From assembly GCF_003350505.1 (NCBI RefSeq), contig NZ_QQAY01000005.1:1-64000 (forward strand): a stretch of 64,000 nucleotides of DNA, written 5' to 3'. Positions 48,756 through 56,459 of the stretch are shown here, in pieces. How positions within the stretch are numbered: position 1 is the stretch's first letter; every line of letters begins with the position of its first letter. The notes under the pieces are model-generated. The model was not told where the DNA came from. It saw nothing but the letters and a program-made list of their open reading frames with translations, and did no database searches. This stretch comes from Falsibacillus pallidus. Lineage in GTDB: Bacteria; Bacillota; Bacilli; Bacillales; DSM-25281. A program made the translations under genes and the position numbers.

Positions 48756-49814
48756 TTACAACAAATAAAATCCCATTCCCATAATCACATACGCAGCGAG
48801 CAGCGTCGCCCCTTCGAACCAGTTCGTCTCTCCGTCGTTCGCGATGACGACCGTCAACAGAACGGCGGTGACCATAGATACCAGCTCCGGAATTGTAAAG
48901 ATAAGCGACATTGATTCACTGTATAACAGGGAAATGAGGACAAGCACCGGTGCCACGAACATCGCTACCTGCAAGGTTGAACCAACTGCAATTTCCACAG
49001 CGACATCCATCTTATTTTTGTAAGCCATCAAGATAGCGGATGCGTGCTCGGCAGCATTTCCGACAATCGCGACAATGATGACCCCAATGAACAATTCGCT
49101 CCAGCCGAAGCTTTTTGCTACGACTTCAAATGTATGGACAAGATTTTCAGAAATGTAGGCAACAGCCAATGTCGCTATCAGCAGGACCAGGATGGACTTC
49201 CCTTTCCCCCATTCCGGCTCCTCATGTGCCTCACCGTTCCGCTCTTCATTCTGGCTGTTGTAGACGCCGCGGTGCGTGACGAGTTTGAAGAACAAAGCCG
49301 CTAAATACAGGACAATCAAGATAATGGATATTCCAACACTCAAGGAGATGGTGCTTGAAGTGTCCATCGACATAGCAAAAATCTCTGGGATCACGAAGGC
49401 CACGATGACGGCAAACATCAAGAGACCTGAATTATGGCGAGCATCAAATACGTTGAATTTCTGGCGTTTAAACTTGATTCCTCCGACAAAAAAGGAGAGT
49501 CCGGCTACGAGAAGCAGGTTCCCGATTACAGAGCCTGTCAGTGATGCCAAAACGACCTCGATCAACCCTGCCTGCAGGGCAAAAATAGAAATGATGAGCT
49601 CGACGGCATTTCCGAATGTGGCATTCAAAAGACCGCCAACCCTTGGTCCCGCTACAATCGCCAAGCTTTCCGTCGCCCTTCCCATATAAGAGGCGAGGGC
49701 AATAATCGACACGCAGTAAATGATAAACATCATGACACTCGGCCAATGCATGAGCGAACCGATGATCGAAAGCGGCACCCCGATCAGCACCAATATGCCG
49801 AAAATCTTATCCAT
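48756..49814 (-). CDS. chaA: Calcium/proton antiporter ChaA (YfkE)
   Basis: A 352-residue CaCA-superfamily exchanger of the CAX type with about eleven membrane segments. The two alpha repeats are recognisable as GGLLNATFGNAVELIISIFA (about 61-80) and VGNAAEHASAILMAYKNKMD (about 253-272), with the acidic residues (Glu in NAVE and NAAE) that bind cation. A hydrophilic loop (NSQNEERNGEAHEEPEWG) separates the halves. The start is the ATG behind GAGGGG. Length and order match YfkE of B. subtilis. Confidence 0.92.
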   Translation of the reverse strand: MDKIFGILVLIGVPLSIIGSLMHWPSVMMFIIYCVSIIALASYMGRATESLAIVAGPRVGGLLNATFGNAVELIISIFALQAGLIEVVLASLTGSVIGNLLLVAGLSFFVGGIKFKRQKFNVFDARHNSGLLMFAVIVAFVIPEIFAMSMDTSSTISLSVGISIILIVLYLAALFFKLVTHRGVYNSQNEERNGEAHEEPEWGKGKSILVLLIATLAVAYISENLVHTFEVVAKSFGWSELFIGVIIVAIVGNAAEHASAILMAYKNKMDVAVEIAVGSTLQVAMFVAPVLVLISLLYSESMSLIFTIPELVSMVTAVLLTVVIANDGETNWFEGATLLAAYVIMGMGFYLL

Positions 49815-49880
49815 TCCCAACCCCTCATTTCCGTAATTTCATTTACACTCATAATACCCAAAAACGGCTTTGATTAACGG

Positions 49881-50264
49881 CTATTCAACGATTTCAAATG
49901 TCTCTTTCACTTCGATGCCTCCGATGACGGACTGCACCATCGAACAGTTTTTGCGCGTCAACTCCATGGCTTTTTGCAATTTTACAGGCTTCAAGTCTTT
50001 CCCTTTAATCAGGAAATGAACGTTTACTTCTTCCACACGATTAGCCATTTCTTCATTTCGTTTCACTTCTGTCTGGATTTCGATATCCTCGATGTCCATG
50101 CGCTGCTTCTCCAGGATCTTTCTCAAGACGCCTCCACTGCAGACGGCAATGGATGATACCAATAACTGATACGGTCTGAATCCGAATTCTTCGTCTCCTG
50201 ATACATCTAATCTTCCAAATGGCAGTTCTGTAAAAAAGCCGCCTTCTTTCATTGTATATTTCAT
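49881..50264 (-). CDS. OsmC-family protein
   Basis: A 127-residue protein with the OsmC fold: RPYQLLVSSIAVCSGGVLRKILE carries the first conserved Cys (about residue 38), and ELTRKNCSMVQSVIGGIEV the second (about 107). The pair is the peroxidatic centre of organic hydroperoxide-reducing members; here the family-wide CSxV motif is kept. GAGGAGG precedes the ATG. It lies upstream of chaA on the same strand. Confidence 0.87.
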   Translation of the reverse strand: MKYTMKEGGFFTELPFGRLDVSGDEEFGFRPYQLLVSSIAVCSGGVLRKILEKQRMDIEDIEIQTEVKRNEEMANRVEEVNVHFLIKGKDLKPVKLQKAMELTRKNCSMVQSVIGGIEVKETFEIVE

Positions 50265-50385
50265 ATGTATGCTCCTCCTCTAAAACCCTTTTCCTGAATT
50301 TTAATTGATTTTATTTCAACTTGCCATTATCAGCAATTATCGTTACCATCAAAATTGAATATTATGTGCGTCAGGAGAAAACAAA

Positions 50386-51579
50386 ATGGGTTCTATTAAA
50401 ACAAGATTTTGGATTTTAGTCAGCATTGTTGCGATATCAGGTTTCTCTCAAGGAATGCTTTTGCCATTGATCGCCATCATCTTTGAAAATGACGGCATTT
50501 CATCTACATTAAACGGGTTGAATGCGACTGCTCTTTATATCGGAATCCTGCTGATCTCTCCATTTATGGAATACCCTCTGCGGAAATACGGCTATAAACC
50601 GATCATTATGTTTGGAGGCGGGATTGTCGTCCTGTCCTTGATGCTTTTCCCGCTGTGGAAGACGTTCTGGTTCTGGTTTTTCCTGCGGCTTCTGATCGGC
50701 ATAGGGGACAATGCCCTTCATTTCGCCACACAGACATGGATCACATCCTTTTCTTCCGAGAAAACAAGAGGTCGGAACATTTCCTTATACGGGCTGTTCT
50801 TCGGAATCGGTTTTGCCGCCGGTCCTTTGATGGCGCCTCTCATCAAGATCAACCCGTCCTTGCCGTTTGTCGTGTCATCCCTGCTCTGCCTGTTCGCTTG
50901 GTTCTTCCTGTTCACCTTGAAGAATGAGCGTCCGGAGCAGTCGATTGAAGTGAATTCCTTCCTGGAAACGATGAAACGCTTCTCCCAAGCCTTTAAATAT
51001 GGGTGGATCGCCTTCCTCCCGCCGCTTGGCTATGGCTTCCTTGAAGCTTCTTTAAACGGAAGCTTTCCGGTTTATGGACTAAGAATCGGGCTGGATGTCA
51101 GCAGCGTCTCCATCCTGCTCACATCCTTTGCTGTCGGCGGGATTGTTTTTCAGCTTCCCCTAGGGATCCTCAGTGATAAATATGGCCGCCGTAATACTTT
51201 GATCGCCATATTGTTCATTGGGTTCTTAAGCTTTATGGGCGCAAGCTTCCTGGAAAACTCAGTGCTTTACTTGTCCCTTTGCTTATTTTTCGCGGGAATG
51301 GTCGTAGGCTCTACTTTTTCCCTTGGCATCAGCTACATGACTGACCTCATGCCGAAAAATCTCCTGCCGACCGGGAACCTGCTTTGCGGAATAGCCTTCA
51401 GCATCGGCAGTCTGACCGGCCCATATATCGGAGGATTCTTCATACAATATGTGCCGTCGGTGAGTTTCTTTCATATCATCAGCTTCCTGTTGTTCGGCAT
51501 ATTCATCTTCATCACTTTTGCAGGAAAAAAAGCAAACCAAAATAGATTCATGGCGAACACAAAAAATGCGGGCTCCTAA
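50386..51579 (+). CDS. yfkF: MFS transporter YfkF
   Basis: A 397-residue transporter with twelve predicted helices. Landmarks: GSIKTRFWILVSIVAISGFS at the start, RLLIGIGDNALHFATQTWI, EKTRGRNISLYGLFFGIGFA and the second-half loop GILSDKYGRRNTLI (MFS motif A). CAGGAG precedes the ATG. Position and length match yfkF of B. subtilis, a putative drug exporter of unknown substrate. Confidence 0.85.
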   Translation: MGSIKTRFWILVSIVAISGFSQGMLLPLIAIIFENDGISSTLNGLNATALYIGILLISPFMEYPLRKYGYKPIIMFGGGIVVLSLMLFPLWKTFWFWFFLRLLIGIGDNALHFATQTWITSFSSEKTRGRNISLYGLFFGIGFAAGPLMAPLIKINPSLPFVVSSLLCLFAWFFLFTLKNERPEQSIEVNSFLETMKRFSQAFKYGWIAFLPPLGYGFLEASLNGSFPVYGLRIGLDVSSVSILLTSFAVGGIVFQLPLGILSDKYGRRNTLIAILFIGFLSFMGASFLENSVLYLSLCLFFAGMVVGSTFSLGISYMTDLMPKNLLPTGNLLCGIAFSIGSLTGPYIGGFFIQYVPSVSFFHIISFLLFGIFIFITFAGKKANQNRFMANTKNAGS

Positions 51580-51595
51580 CAGAGTCCGCATTTTT
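51561..51595. terminator. Bidirectional terminator between yfkF and the DUF202 gene
   Basis: TGCGGgCTC/GAGtCCGCA stem with A-run and T-run on the two sides; it overlaps both gene ends. Confidence 0.85.
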
Positions 51596-51999
51596 CATCT
51601 AAATGTTATGGAAAAGAGATAATAGGCGAAAATACAAATGACCATCATCAGCAAAATCGTCAGAATGACCACGGGGATCCTTGACGCTCTGAACGTCTGT
51701 TGGTTGATGTCCCTTAGTTTTCTAAAATAGCTTATCGTCGAAAATAAAATGGTAAAAATGCCGAAAATGACGGAGAGTGCACCGATCATGTTGGCGATGA
51801 CGTCGCCAGCAATCGTAAAGGACGACTTCAATGAAAAGTGGAGGTTCGTAATCAGAAAGCCTACCCCGATTACCGCAATAGCCGTCCGAATCCAGGCAAG
51901 GTAGGTCCGTTCGTTGGCTAGATGCTGCTGTATGTATTTGGAATCAATGGTGGGTTCTATTACTTTCTGTGCAGCTTGTTCTTTTCCTTCCTGCGCCAT
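51595..51999 (-). CDS. YidH-type DUF202 membrane protein
   Basis: A 134-residue protein with three membrane helices (about 39-58, 66-86 and 106-128). The signature HLANERTYLAWIRTAIAVIG (about 30-49) defines DUF202/YidH. Its function is not established. GGTGATGA precedes the ATG. Confidence 0.88.
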   Translation of the reverse strand: MAQEGKEQAAQKVIEPTIDSKYIQQHLANERTYLAWIRTAIAVIGVGFLITNLHFSLKSSFTIAGDVIANMIGALSVIFGIFTILFSTISYFRKLRDINQQTFRASRIPVVILTILLMMVICIFAYYLFSITFR

Positions 52000-52256
52000 T
52001 TCATCACCTGCTTTCTATATCCATTTTAGTATGCCGGCAGCATGCCTTCAATCTAATTTATTTTAGGTGACGTTTCCCTTTTCAACTCATACATTAATAT
52101 GGTAATATGTCTTTAAACGATTTTTATTTAATAATTATTTTAAAAAAGCAACTTCAGCTATTCATGCTGTCATCCCCGAGATGGCAGCTTTCGTCATTTA
52201 ATAAGGCAATTGATGTTGATTATTTTTCTCAATTAGAATCCAAGGAGGTCTTTCGT

Positions 52257-54167
52257 ATGAGTTCAAATGCCAAAGCATTCTCAATGAAACAGCCGTCATC
52301 TCCATCCTTTCTCGAAAAGATAAAGCCCCATGCCGAACTGGCTGCCGCCCTGTTCAGCGGTGTGCTCATTCTTTCCGGATGGCTCCTGCAAAAGCAAGAT
52401 TCAGAACTTGCCATCCCGCTCTTTATATTAGCATTTATAATCGGTGGATACGCCAAGGCAAAGGAAGGCATCGAAGAAACGATTGAAAACAAAGAACTCA
52501 ATGTGGAAATGCTTATGGTATTTGCCGCCATCGGTTCAGCCATCATCGGCTATTGGACAGAAGGCGCCATCCTCATTTTCATTTTTGCGGTCAGCGGAGC
52601 CCTTGAAACTTACACGATGAACAAAAGCCAGAAAGAAATATCCTCCCTCATGGATCTTCAGCCAGAAGAAGCGACATTGCTCGATGGAGATGAAGAACGC
52701 CGCGTCAATGTTTCTGAGCTTTCCATCGGGGACAAAATATTAGTGAAACCGGGGGAACGCATCCCTTCTGATGGATCGATCATCAAGGGGCAGACAACCA
52801 TCGATGAAGCTGCCATTACGGGAGAATCCCTCCCTGTTTCAAAGTCTCTTAAAGAAAACGTTTTCGCAGGAACAGTCAATATCACGGGATCTGTGGTCGT
52901 TGAAATTACGAAAGCTTCGGATGAAACCCTTTTCCAAAAAATCATCCAGCTTGTCCAGTCGGCTCAAAGCGAAAAGTCCCCTTCCCAGCTGTTCATTGAA
53001 CGCTTCGAAGGAACTTACGTCAAAATCGTTCTTGTAGCTGTATTCCTAATGATGTTCGTTCCACACTTTGCCTTGGATTGGAGCTGGAAAGAAACGTTTT
53101 ACCGGGCTATGATTCTCTTGGTTGTTGCCTCGCCATGTGCACTTGTGGCGTCCATCATGCCGGCAACGCTATCAGCGATTTCCAACGGCGCCCGCCATGG
53201 GATTCTGTTTAAAGGCGGGGCGCACTTAGAAAATTTGAGCAACCTTAAAGCAATCGCCTTCGATAAAACCGGTACGCTGACCAAAGGCAAGCCAGAAGTG
53301 ACCGATGTGATTGTCCGTGAAGGATTGAATGCAGATGAGGTCCTTGCTGCTGCAGCTTCCATCGAGAGCCACTCCAACCACCCTTTGGCCCAAGCTATCG
53401 TCACTCATGTGAAAGACGGGGGCGCTGTATTGAAACAGCCTGAGTCCATTGAAGATGTTTCAGGATGGGGTGTCAGAGCGGTCTTGAACGGAGTCGAGTG
53501 GAAAATCGGAAAAGCTGAATTCGTTGGGAAAGAAGAAGCGGGTGCCTTTGCAGAAGGGGCTGCAGCTAAGCTTGCTCATGAGGGAAAAACCATTGTCTAT
53601 GCTGCAAATGAAGAAGGAATTGCTGCGATCCTCGCGTTGAAAGATACGGTTCGCGACATTACCGTGAAAGCATTAGACCTATTGAAAAAGCAGGATATCT
53701 ACACGATCATGCTGACAGGCGACAGTGAAGCCACGGCGAAAGCCATCGCATCAGAAGCACACGTCGATCAGTATGTGGCGGAATGCCTCCCGGATATGAA
53801 AGTGGATGAATTGAAGAAATTGATGAGTCGATTCGCTTCCGTTGCCATGGTTGGCGATGGAATCAATGATGCACCTGCCCTTGCAACGGCGAACGTCGGA
53901 ATTGCCATGGGAGAAGGAACGGATGTCGCACTCGAGACAGCCGATGTCGTTCTGATGAAAAATGACTTGACCCGCATCGCGGAAGCCATCTCGATTTCCA
54001 AGCGGATGAACCGCATCGTCAAGCAGAATGTCATTTTCTCCATTTCTGTCATCATGCTGCTTATCGCCTCCAACTTCCTGCAGTTCCTCGACTTGCCATA
54101 CGGGGTCATCGGACACGAAGGAAGCACGATTTTGGTCATCTTGAATAGTCTGCGATTGCTTCGATAA
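52257..54167 (+). CDS. zosA: Metal-transporting P1B-type ATPase (ZosA-like)
   Basis: A 636-residue heavy-metal P-type ATPase without an N-terminal metal-binding domain. Landmarks: TITGES-like ITGESLPVSKSLKENVFAGT, membrane SPC in VASPCALVASIMPAT, phosphorylation motif FDKTGTLTKG, SHSNHPLAQAIV, and VGDGINDAPALATANVGIAM. The length (636) and absence of an HMA domain fit ZosA (YkvW) of B. subtilis, a zinc uptake ATPase under peroxide control; specificity is inference. The start is the ATG with AAGGAGG 8 bases upstream; the longer upstream frame is rejected. I saw no PerR box upstream. Confidence 0.88.
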   Translation: MSSNAKAFSMKQPSSPSFLEKIKPHAELAAALFSGVLILSGWLLQKQDSELAIPLFILAFIIGGYAKAKEGIEETIENKELNVEMLMVFAAIGSAIIGYWTEGAILIFIFAVSGALETYTMNKSQKEISSLMDLQPEEATLLDGDEERRVNVSELSIGDKILVKPGERIPSDGSIIKGQTTIDEAAITGESLPVSKSLKENVFAGTVNITGSVVVEITKASDETLFQKIIQLVQSAQSEKSPSQLFIERFEGTYVKIVLVAVFLMMFVPHFALDWSWKETFYRAMILLVVASPCALVASIMPATLSAISNGARHGILFKGGAHLENLSNLKAIAFDKTGTLTKGKPEVTDVIVREGLNADEVLAAAASIESHSNHPLAQAIVTHVKDGGAVLKQPESIEDVSGWGVRAVLNGVEWKIGKAEFVGKEEAGAFAEGAAAKLAHEGKTIVYAANEEGIAAILALKDTVRDITVKALDLLKKQDIYTIMLTGDSEATAKAIASEAHVDQYVAECLPDMKVDELKKLMSRFASVAMVGDGINDAPALATANVGIAMGEGTDVALETADVVLMKNDLTRIAEAISISKRMNRIVKQNVIFSISVIMLLIASNFLQFLDLPYGVIGHEGSTILVILNSLRLLR

Positions 54168-54172
54168 ATGGA

Positions 54173-54203
54173 AGATAGCTCCTGGGTGGGGCTGTCTTTT
54201 TTT
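54173..54203 (+). terminator. Terminator of zosA
   Basis: AGATAGCtCC/GGggCTGTCT stem followed by TTTTTTT. Confidence 0.85.
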
Positions 54204-54258
54204 GGATACAAGTGGTGTAATTTCTGCGCCGATGCTGGGGACTGGGGGCTGAGGTCGA

Positions 54259-54387
54259 GTGGCGCATAAGAGGGTCATTCTCGCGCAAAGGGACTGACTT
54301 TTCGCTTATAAGCTTCAGTTTCTGGCGCATAAGCTGATCACTTTCGCGCATAAGCGGCATAATCTGGCGCATAACCCCTCCCAAACG
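54259..54387. repeat. 21-bp phased array 5 (GCGCATAAG core, 6 units)
   Basis: The core begins at 54262, 54283, 54304 (degenerate GCTTATA), 54325, 54346 and 54367, all 21 bp apart. It lies between convergent transcripts. Confidence 0.88.
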
Positions 54388-54413
54388 CACACCATCGCAC
54401 ACCAGTCCCATCA

Positions 54414-54445
54414 AAAAAGCGGCCATCCCAAGGAATAGCCGCTTC
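54414..54445 (-). terminator. Terminator of the 34-aa gene
   Basis: AAGCGGC/GCCGCTT stem with inner pairs, followed by TTTTTTG on the minus strand. Confidence 0.85.
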
Positions 54446-54453
54446 TCCATTAT

Positions 54454-54558
54454 TTAGTGATAGCCATTTTGCCCGTTGGCAGAGCCGGATGTCTTGCCTT
54501 TTGGCTTTTGCTTGCTGTTTTGCTTAGTTCCGCCATCTTTTTTAGTCTGCTTTGTCAT
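54454..54558 (-). CDS. Small basic 34-aa protein
   Basis: A 34-codon frame starting MTKQTKKDGGTKQNSKQKPK and ending SGSANGQNGYH. GGAGGT lies 7 bases before the ATG and a clear terminator follows 9 bases after the stop, so this is a real transcription/translation unit. The composition (Lys, Gln, Asn, Ser, Gly; no hydrophobics) resembles minor small acid-soluble spore proteins, but I cannot match it to a named Ssp family. Confidence 0.7.
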   Translation of the reverse strand: MTKQTKKDGGTKQNSKQKPKGKTSGSANGQNGYH

Positions 54559-54644
54559 GTGGATGACCTCCATAATTGAAGTATTGTGTCACCCCGTTAG
54601 TTTGCTCAGAATTCCCGGAAGGTTGTACGGTAATTATCGGCAGC

Positions 54645-55493
54645 CTAGTCGCAGGTGCTGCCCTTCTTTTTATGGAATTGCGCGTTCACTTCGCCTCCGA
54701 GAATGAGCATGAGGCCGGACAGGAACAGCCACACCATCAGGACAATGATGCTCCCGATGCTTCCATATGTATTTGAGTAATTTCCGAAGCTTCCAACATA
54801 GAATGAAAATGCGAGCGACACAAGCACCCAACCGATTGTTGCTACAATAGCGCCGGGCACTGCTGTGAGGCACCTGATTTTTTCACTCGGGGCGAAATAA
54901 TAAATGCCCACAAATATGATGAAAAGAATAATGGCACTGATGACAAATCGTAGCGCGTTCCAAATACTGACGAAAAATCCGGAAATGCCGAGGTGCGAAA
55001 AGACGTACATGCCAATCTGCTTGCCAAACACCGGCAGCAAAAGCGCGACCATAAAAACGATGATCATGCCGAATGTCAAAAAGATGGACATCCCTCTAGC
55101 CACCAAATAGGATCGGGTTTCATCCACATTATATGCTCGGTTCAATGCTTTAACGACCGCCTTCATTCCGTTGGATGCAGACCAGATCGTGGCAATGATC
55201 CCGAATGATAGGAGCCCCCCGCTGCGATTATTCATGATATCTGTCAAATTCCCCTCAATCAATTTCATCGTCTCTCCCGGAGCGTAGTCACTTATGAAAT
55301 TCAAAATGTCTTCCTGCGAAATTGGCAAGTAAGGAAGCAGAGTGAAAAGGAAAATGAGCAGCGGAAACAAAGATAAGAGGAAAAAGTACGATAGCTCAGC
55401 CGCCAATCCTGTTACGTCATCTTCTTTAATATTAGCGAACAGGGATTTGAAAAAAGACTTGTTGAACCGTTCTCTTTTTTTCATCCCGTTCAC
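54645..55493 (-). CDS. yfkH: YihY/BrkB-family membrane protein (YfkH)
   Basis: A 282-residue protein with six membrane helices. Landmarks: DVTGLAAELSYFFLLSLFPL, ATIWSASNGMKAVVKALNRAY, YYFAPSEKIRCLTAVPGAIV and WLFLSGLMLILGGEVNAQ. The family was once called RNase BN in error; its role is unknown. Its ATG overlaps the stop of the YtxH-type gene upstream by four bases (ATGA), so the pair is translationally coupled. Position matches yfkH. Confidence 0.9.
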   Translation of the reverse strand: MNGMKKRERFNKSFFKSLFANIKEDDVTGLAAELSYFFLLSLFPLLIFLFTLLPYLPISQEDILNFISDYAPGETMKLIEGNLTDIMNNRSGGLLSFGIIATIWSASNGMKAVVKALNRAYNVDETRSYLVARGMSIFLTFGMIIVFMVALLLPVFGKQIGMYVFSHLGISGFFVSIWNALRFVISAIILFIIFVGIYYFAPSEKIRCLTAVPGAIVATIGWVLVSLAFSFYVGSFGNYSNTYGSIGSIIVLMVWLFLSGLMLILGGEVNAQFHKKKGSTCD

Positions 55494-55873
55494 GATCCTG
55501 TATATTCGTTGTTGTTTTCCACATGGTCTTCAACCAGCACTTCTTTATATTTTTCTGCGGAATGTTCAAATGTATCCTTCGTTTCGGTCACCATTCTTTT
55601 GATTCTAGGCGTCAGTTTTTTTACTTCCTCTACGGTTTCATTAATATATTGAAGATCATCTTTCATTTGTTGAAGGGCTGCAGAAGACTTGGTGTAAATC
55701 TCCTTTGATTGTGCAAGCAGTTCCTGCGGGTTGCTCACTGAATCCCACACCTTTTGGCCTCCGTTTTTAAGCGAGGTAGATACGGACTCCCTCGTAGAGC
55801 GATCAAACAAAGTGACAAGACCTCCTGCCACTGCACCAACCAGCATTCCAGTAAAAAACTTATTTTTTCCCAT
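55490..55873 (-). CDS. yfkI: YtxH-domain protein (YfkI-like)
   Basis: A 127-residue protein starting MGKNKFFTGMLVGAVAGGLV, the glycine-rich membrane helix of YtxH-type proteins, followed by a long helical tail. GGAGG lies 8 bases before the ATG; a frame five codons longer lacks an SD. It overlaps yfkH by four bases. YtxH proteins are general-stress-type products of unknown function. Confidence 0.82.
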   Translation of the reverse strand: MGKNKFFTGMLVGAVAGGLVTLFDRSTRESVSTSLKNGGQKVWDSVSNPQELLAQSKEIYTKSSAALQQMKDDLQYINETVEEVKKLTPRIKRMVTETKDTFEHSAEKYKEVLVEDHVENNNEYTGS

Positions 55874-55910
55874 AGGACAATCCTCCAATTAAAAAAGTTC
55901 TCTATACAAG

Positions 55911-55967
55911 TTATTTCTTTACTTTACCTTTTATCTTGATTTTAAAACCTTCTAAAGTAATTTCCAC
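55911..55967 (-). CDS. Possible 18-aa leader peptide upstream of yfkI
   Basis: A short frame from a GTG (or ATG one codon earlier) behind AAGGAG reads MEITLEGFKIKIKGKVKK and stops 37 bases before yfkI on the same strand. B. subtilis has yfkJ near here; no such gene is present. It may be a leader or chance. Confidence 0.35.
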   Translation of the reverse strand: MEITLEGFKIKIKGKVKK

Positions 55968-56001
55968 CATATCTCCTTCCGTCATTCACCTGTTTAAAAT
56001 T

Positions 56002-56020
56002 GGGACAAGGAACCTGTCCC
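56002..56020. repeat. Intergenic repeat family B, copy 6
   Basis: GGGACAAGGAACCTGTCCC, between the divergent yfkI and yfkK genes. Confidence 0.75.
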
Positions 56021-56098
56021 CACTGTCCCGCTGATTGACAATCTTCGGGAATCGTGGAAAGATAAAAGAATCAGTTAGAGAGCGAAAGGATGGAGTAT

Positions 56099-56323
56099 AT
56101 GGATCTTTCAGTGAAGTCTGCAGAGAATATTGAGTATATGGTTGATGTCATTAAGACAAAGCTGCGCATGGTCAATGTGGGTGCGATCAAACCCGGTCAT
56201 GTTGATGAGGAAATGTATGAAGATCTTCACGACTTGTACACAATGGTTTCTAGAAAAGACAATTTCAGCCCAAGCGAAATGCAGGCCATTGCAGAAGAGC
56301 TTGGTAATCTCCGCAAAAAATAA
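56099..56323 (+). CDS. yfkK: DUF1128 family protein YfkK
   Basis: A 74-residue soluble helical protein, [20 protein letters not shown] and [20 protein letters not shown], matching DUF1128/YfkK. The start is the ATG 8 bases behind AAAGGA rather than the ATG three codons earlier, which overlaps the SD. Function unknown. Confidence 0.87.
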   Translation: MDLSVKSAENIEYMVDVIKTKLRMVNVGAIKPGHVDEEMYEDLHDLYTMVSRKDNFSPSEMQAIAEELGNLRKK

Positions 56324-56409
56324 TAAGACATGAAGAGGAGCCGGTTATTATAAGGCTTCTTTTTTTTATTGAAATTTTTTCCTTTATTCGGTACTATTTA
56401 GATAATCAC

Positions 56410-56433
56410 CTAATTAGATGATTGGCTAATTAG
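56410..56433. promoter_or_regulatory. Repeated CTAATTAG palindromes before the MFS gene
   Basis: CTAATTAG occurs at 56410-56417 and 56426-56433, 16 bp apart, inside a wider AATCA...TGATT dyad and 27 bases before the MFS start. This is a possible operator for an unlinked regulator. Confidence 0.45.
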
Positions 56434-56459
56434 TTATCCAGGACAAAAGGAGAAAAATA

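Noticed and set aside
52000-52256. PerR box upstream of zosA
   Set aside because: The AT-rich palindrome TTTAATAATTATTTTA does not match TTATAATNATTATAA at enough positions.
28415-54387. 21-bp arrays as CRISPR
   Set aside because: Linkers are only 11 bases, cores are degenerate and short, and there are no cas genes in the window.
54136-54450. 104-codon minus frame across array 5 (LMRE heptads)
   Set aside because: No SD, it starts inside the terminator of the 34-aa gene, and the equivalent frame in array 4 has a stop. It is treated as part of the repeat-array observation, not as a gene.
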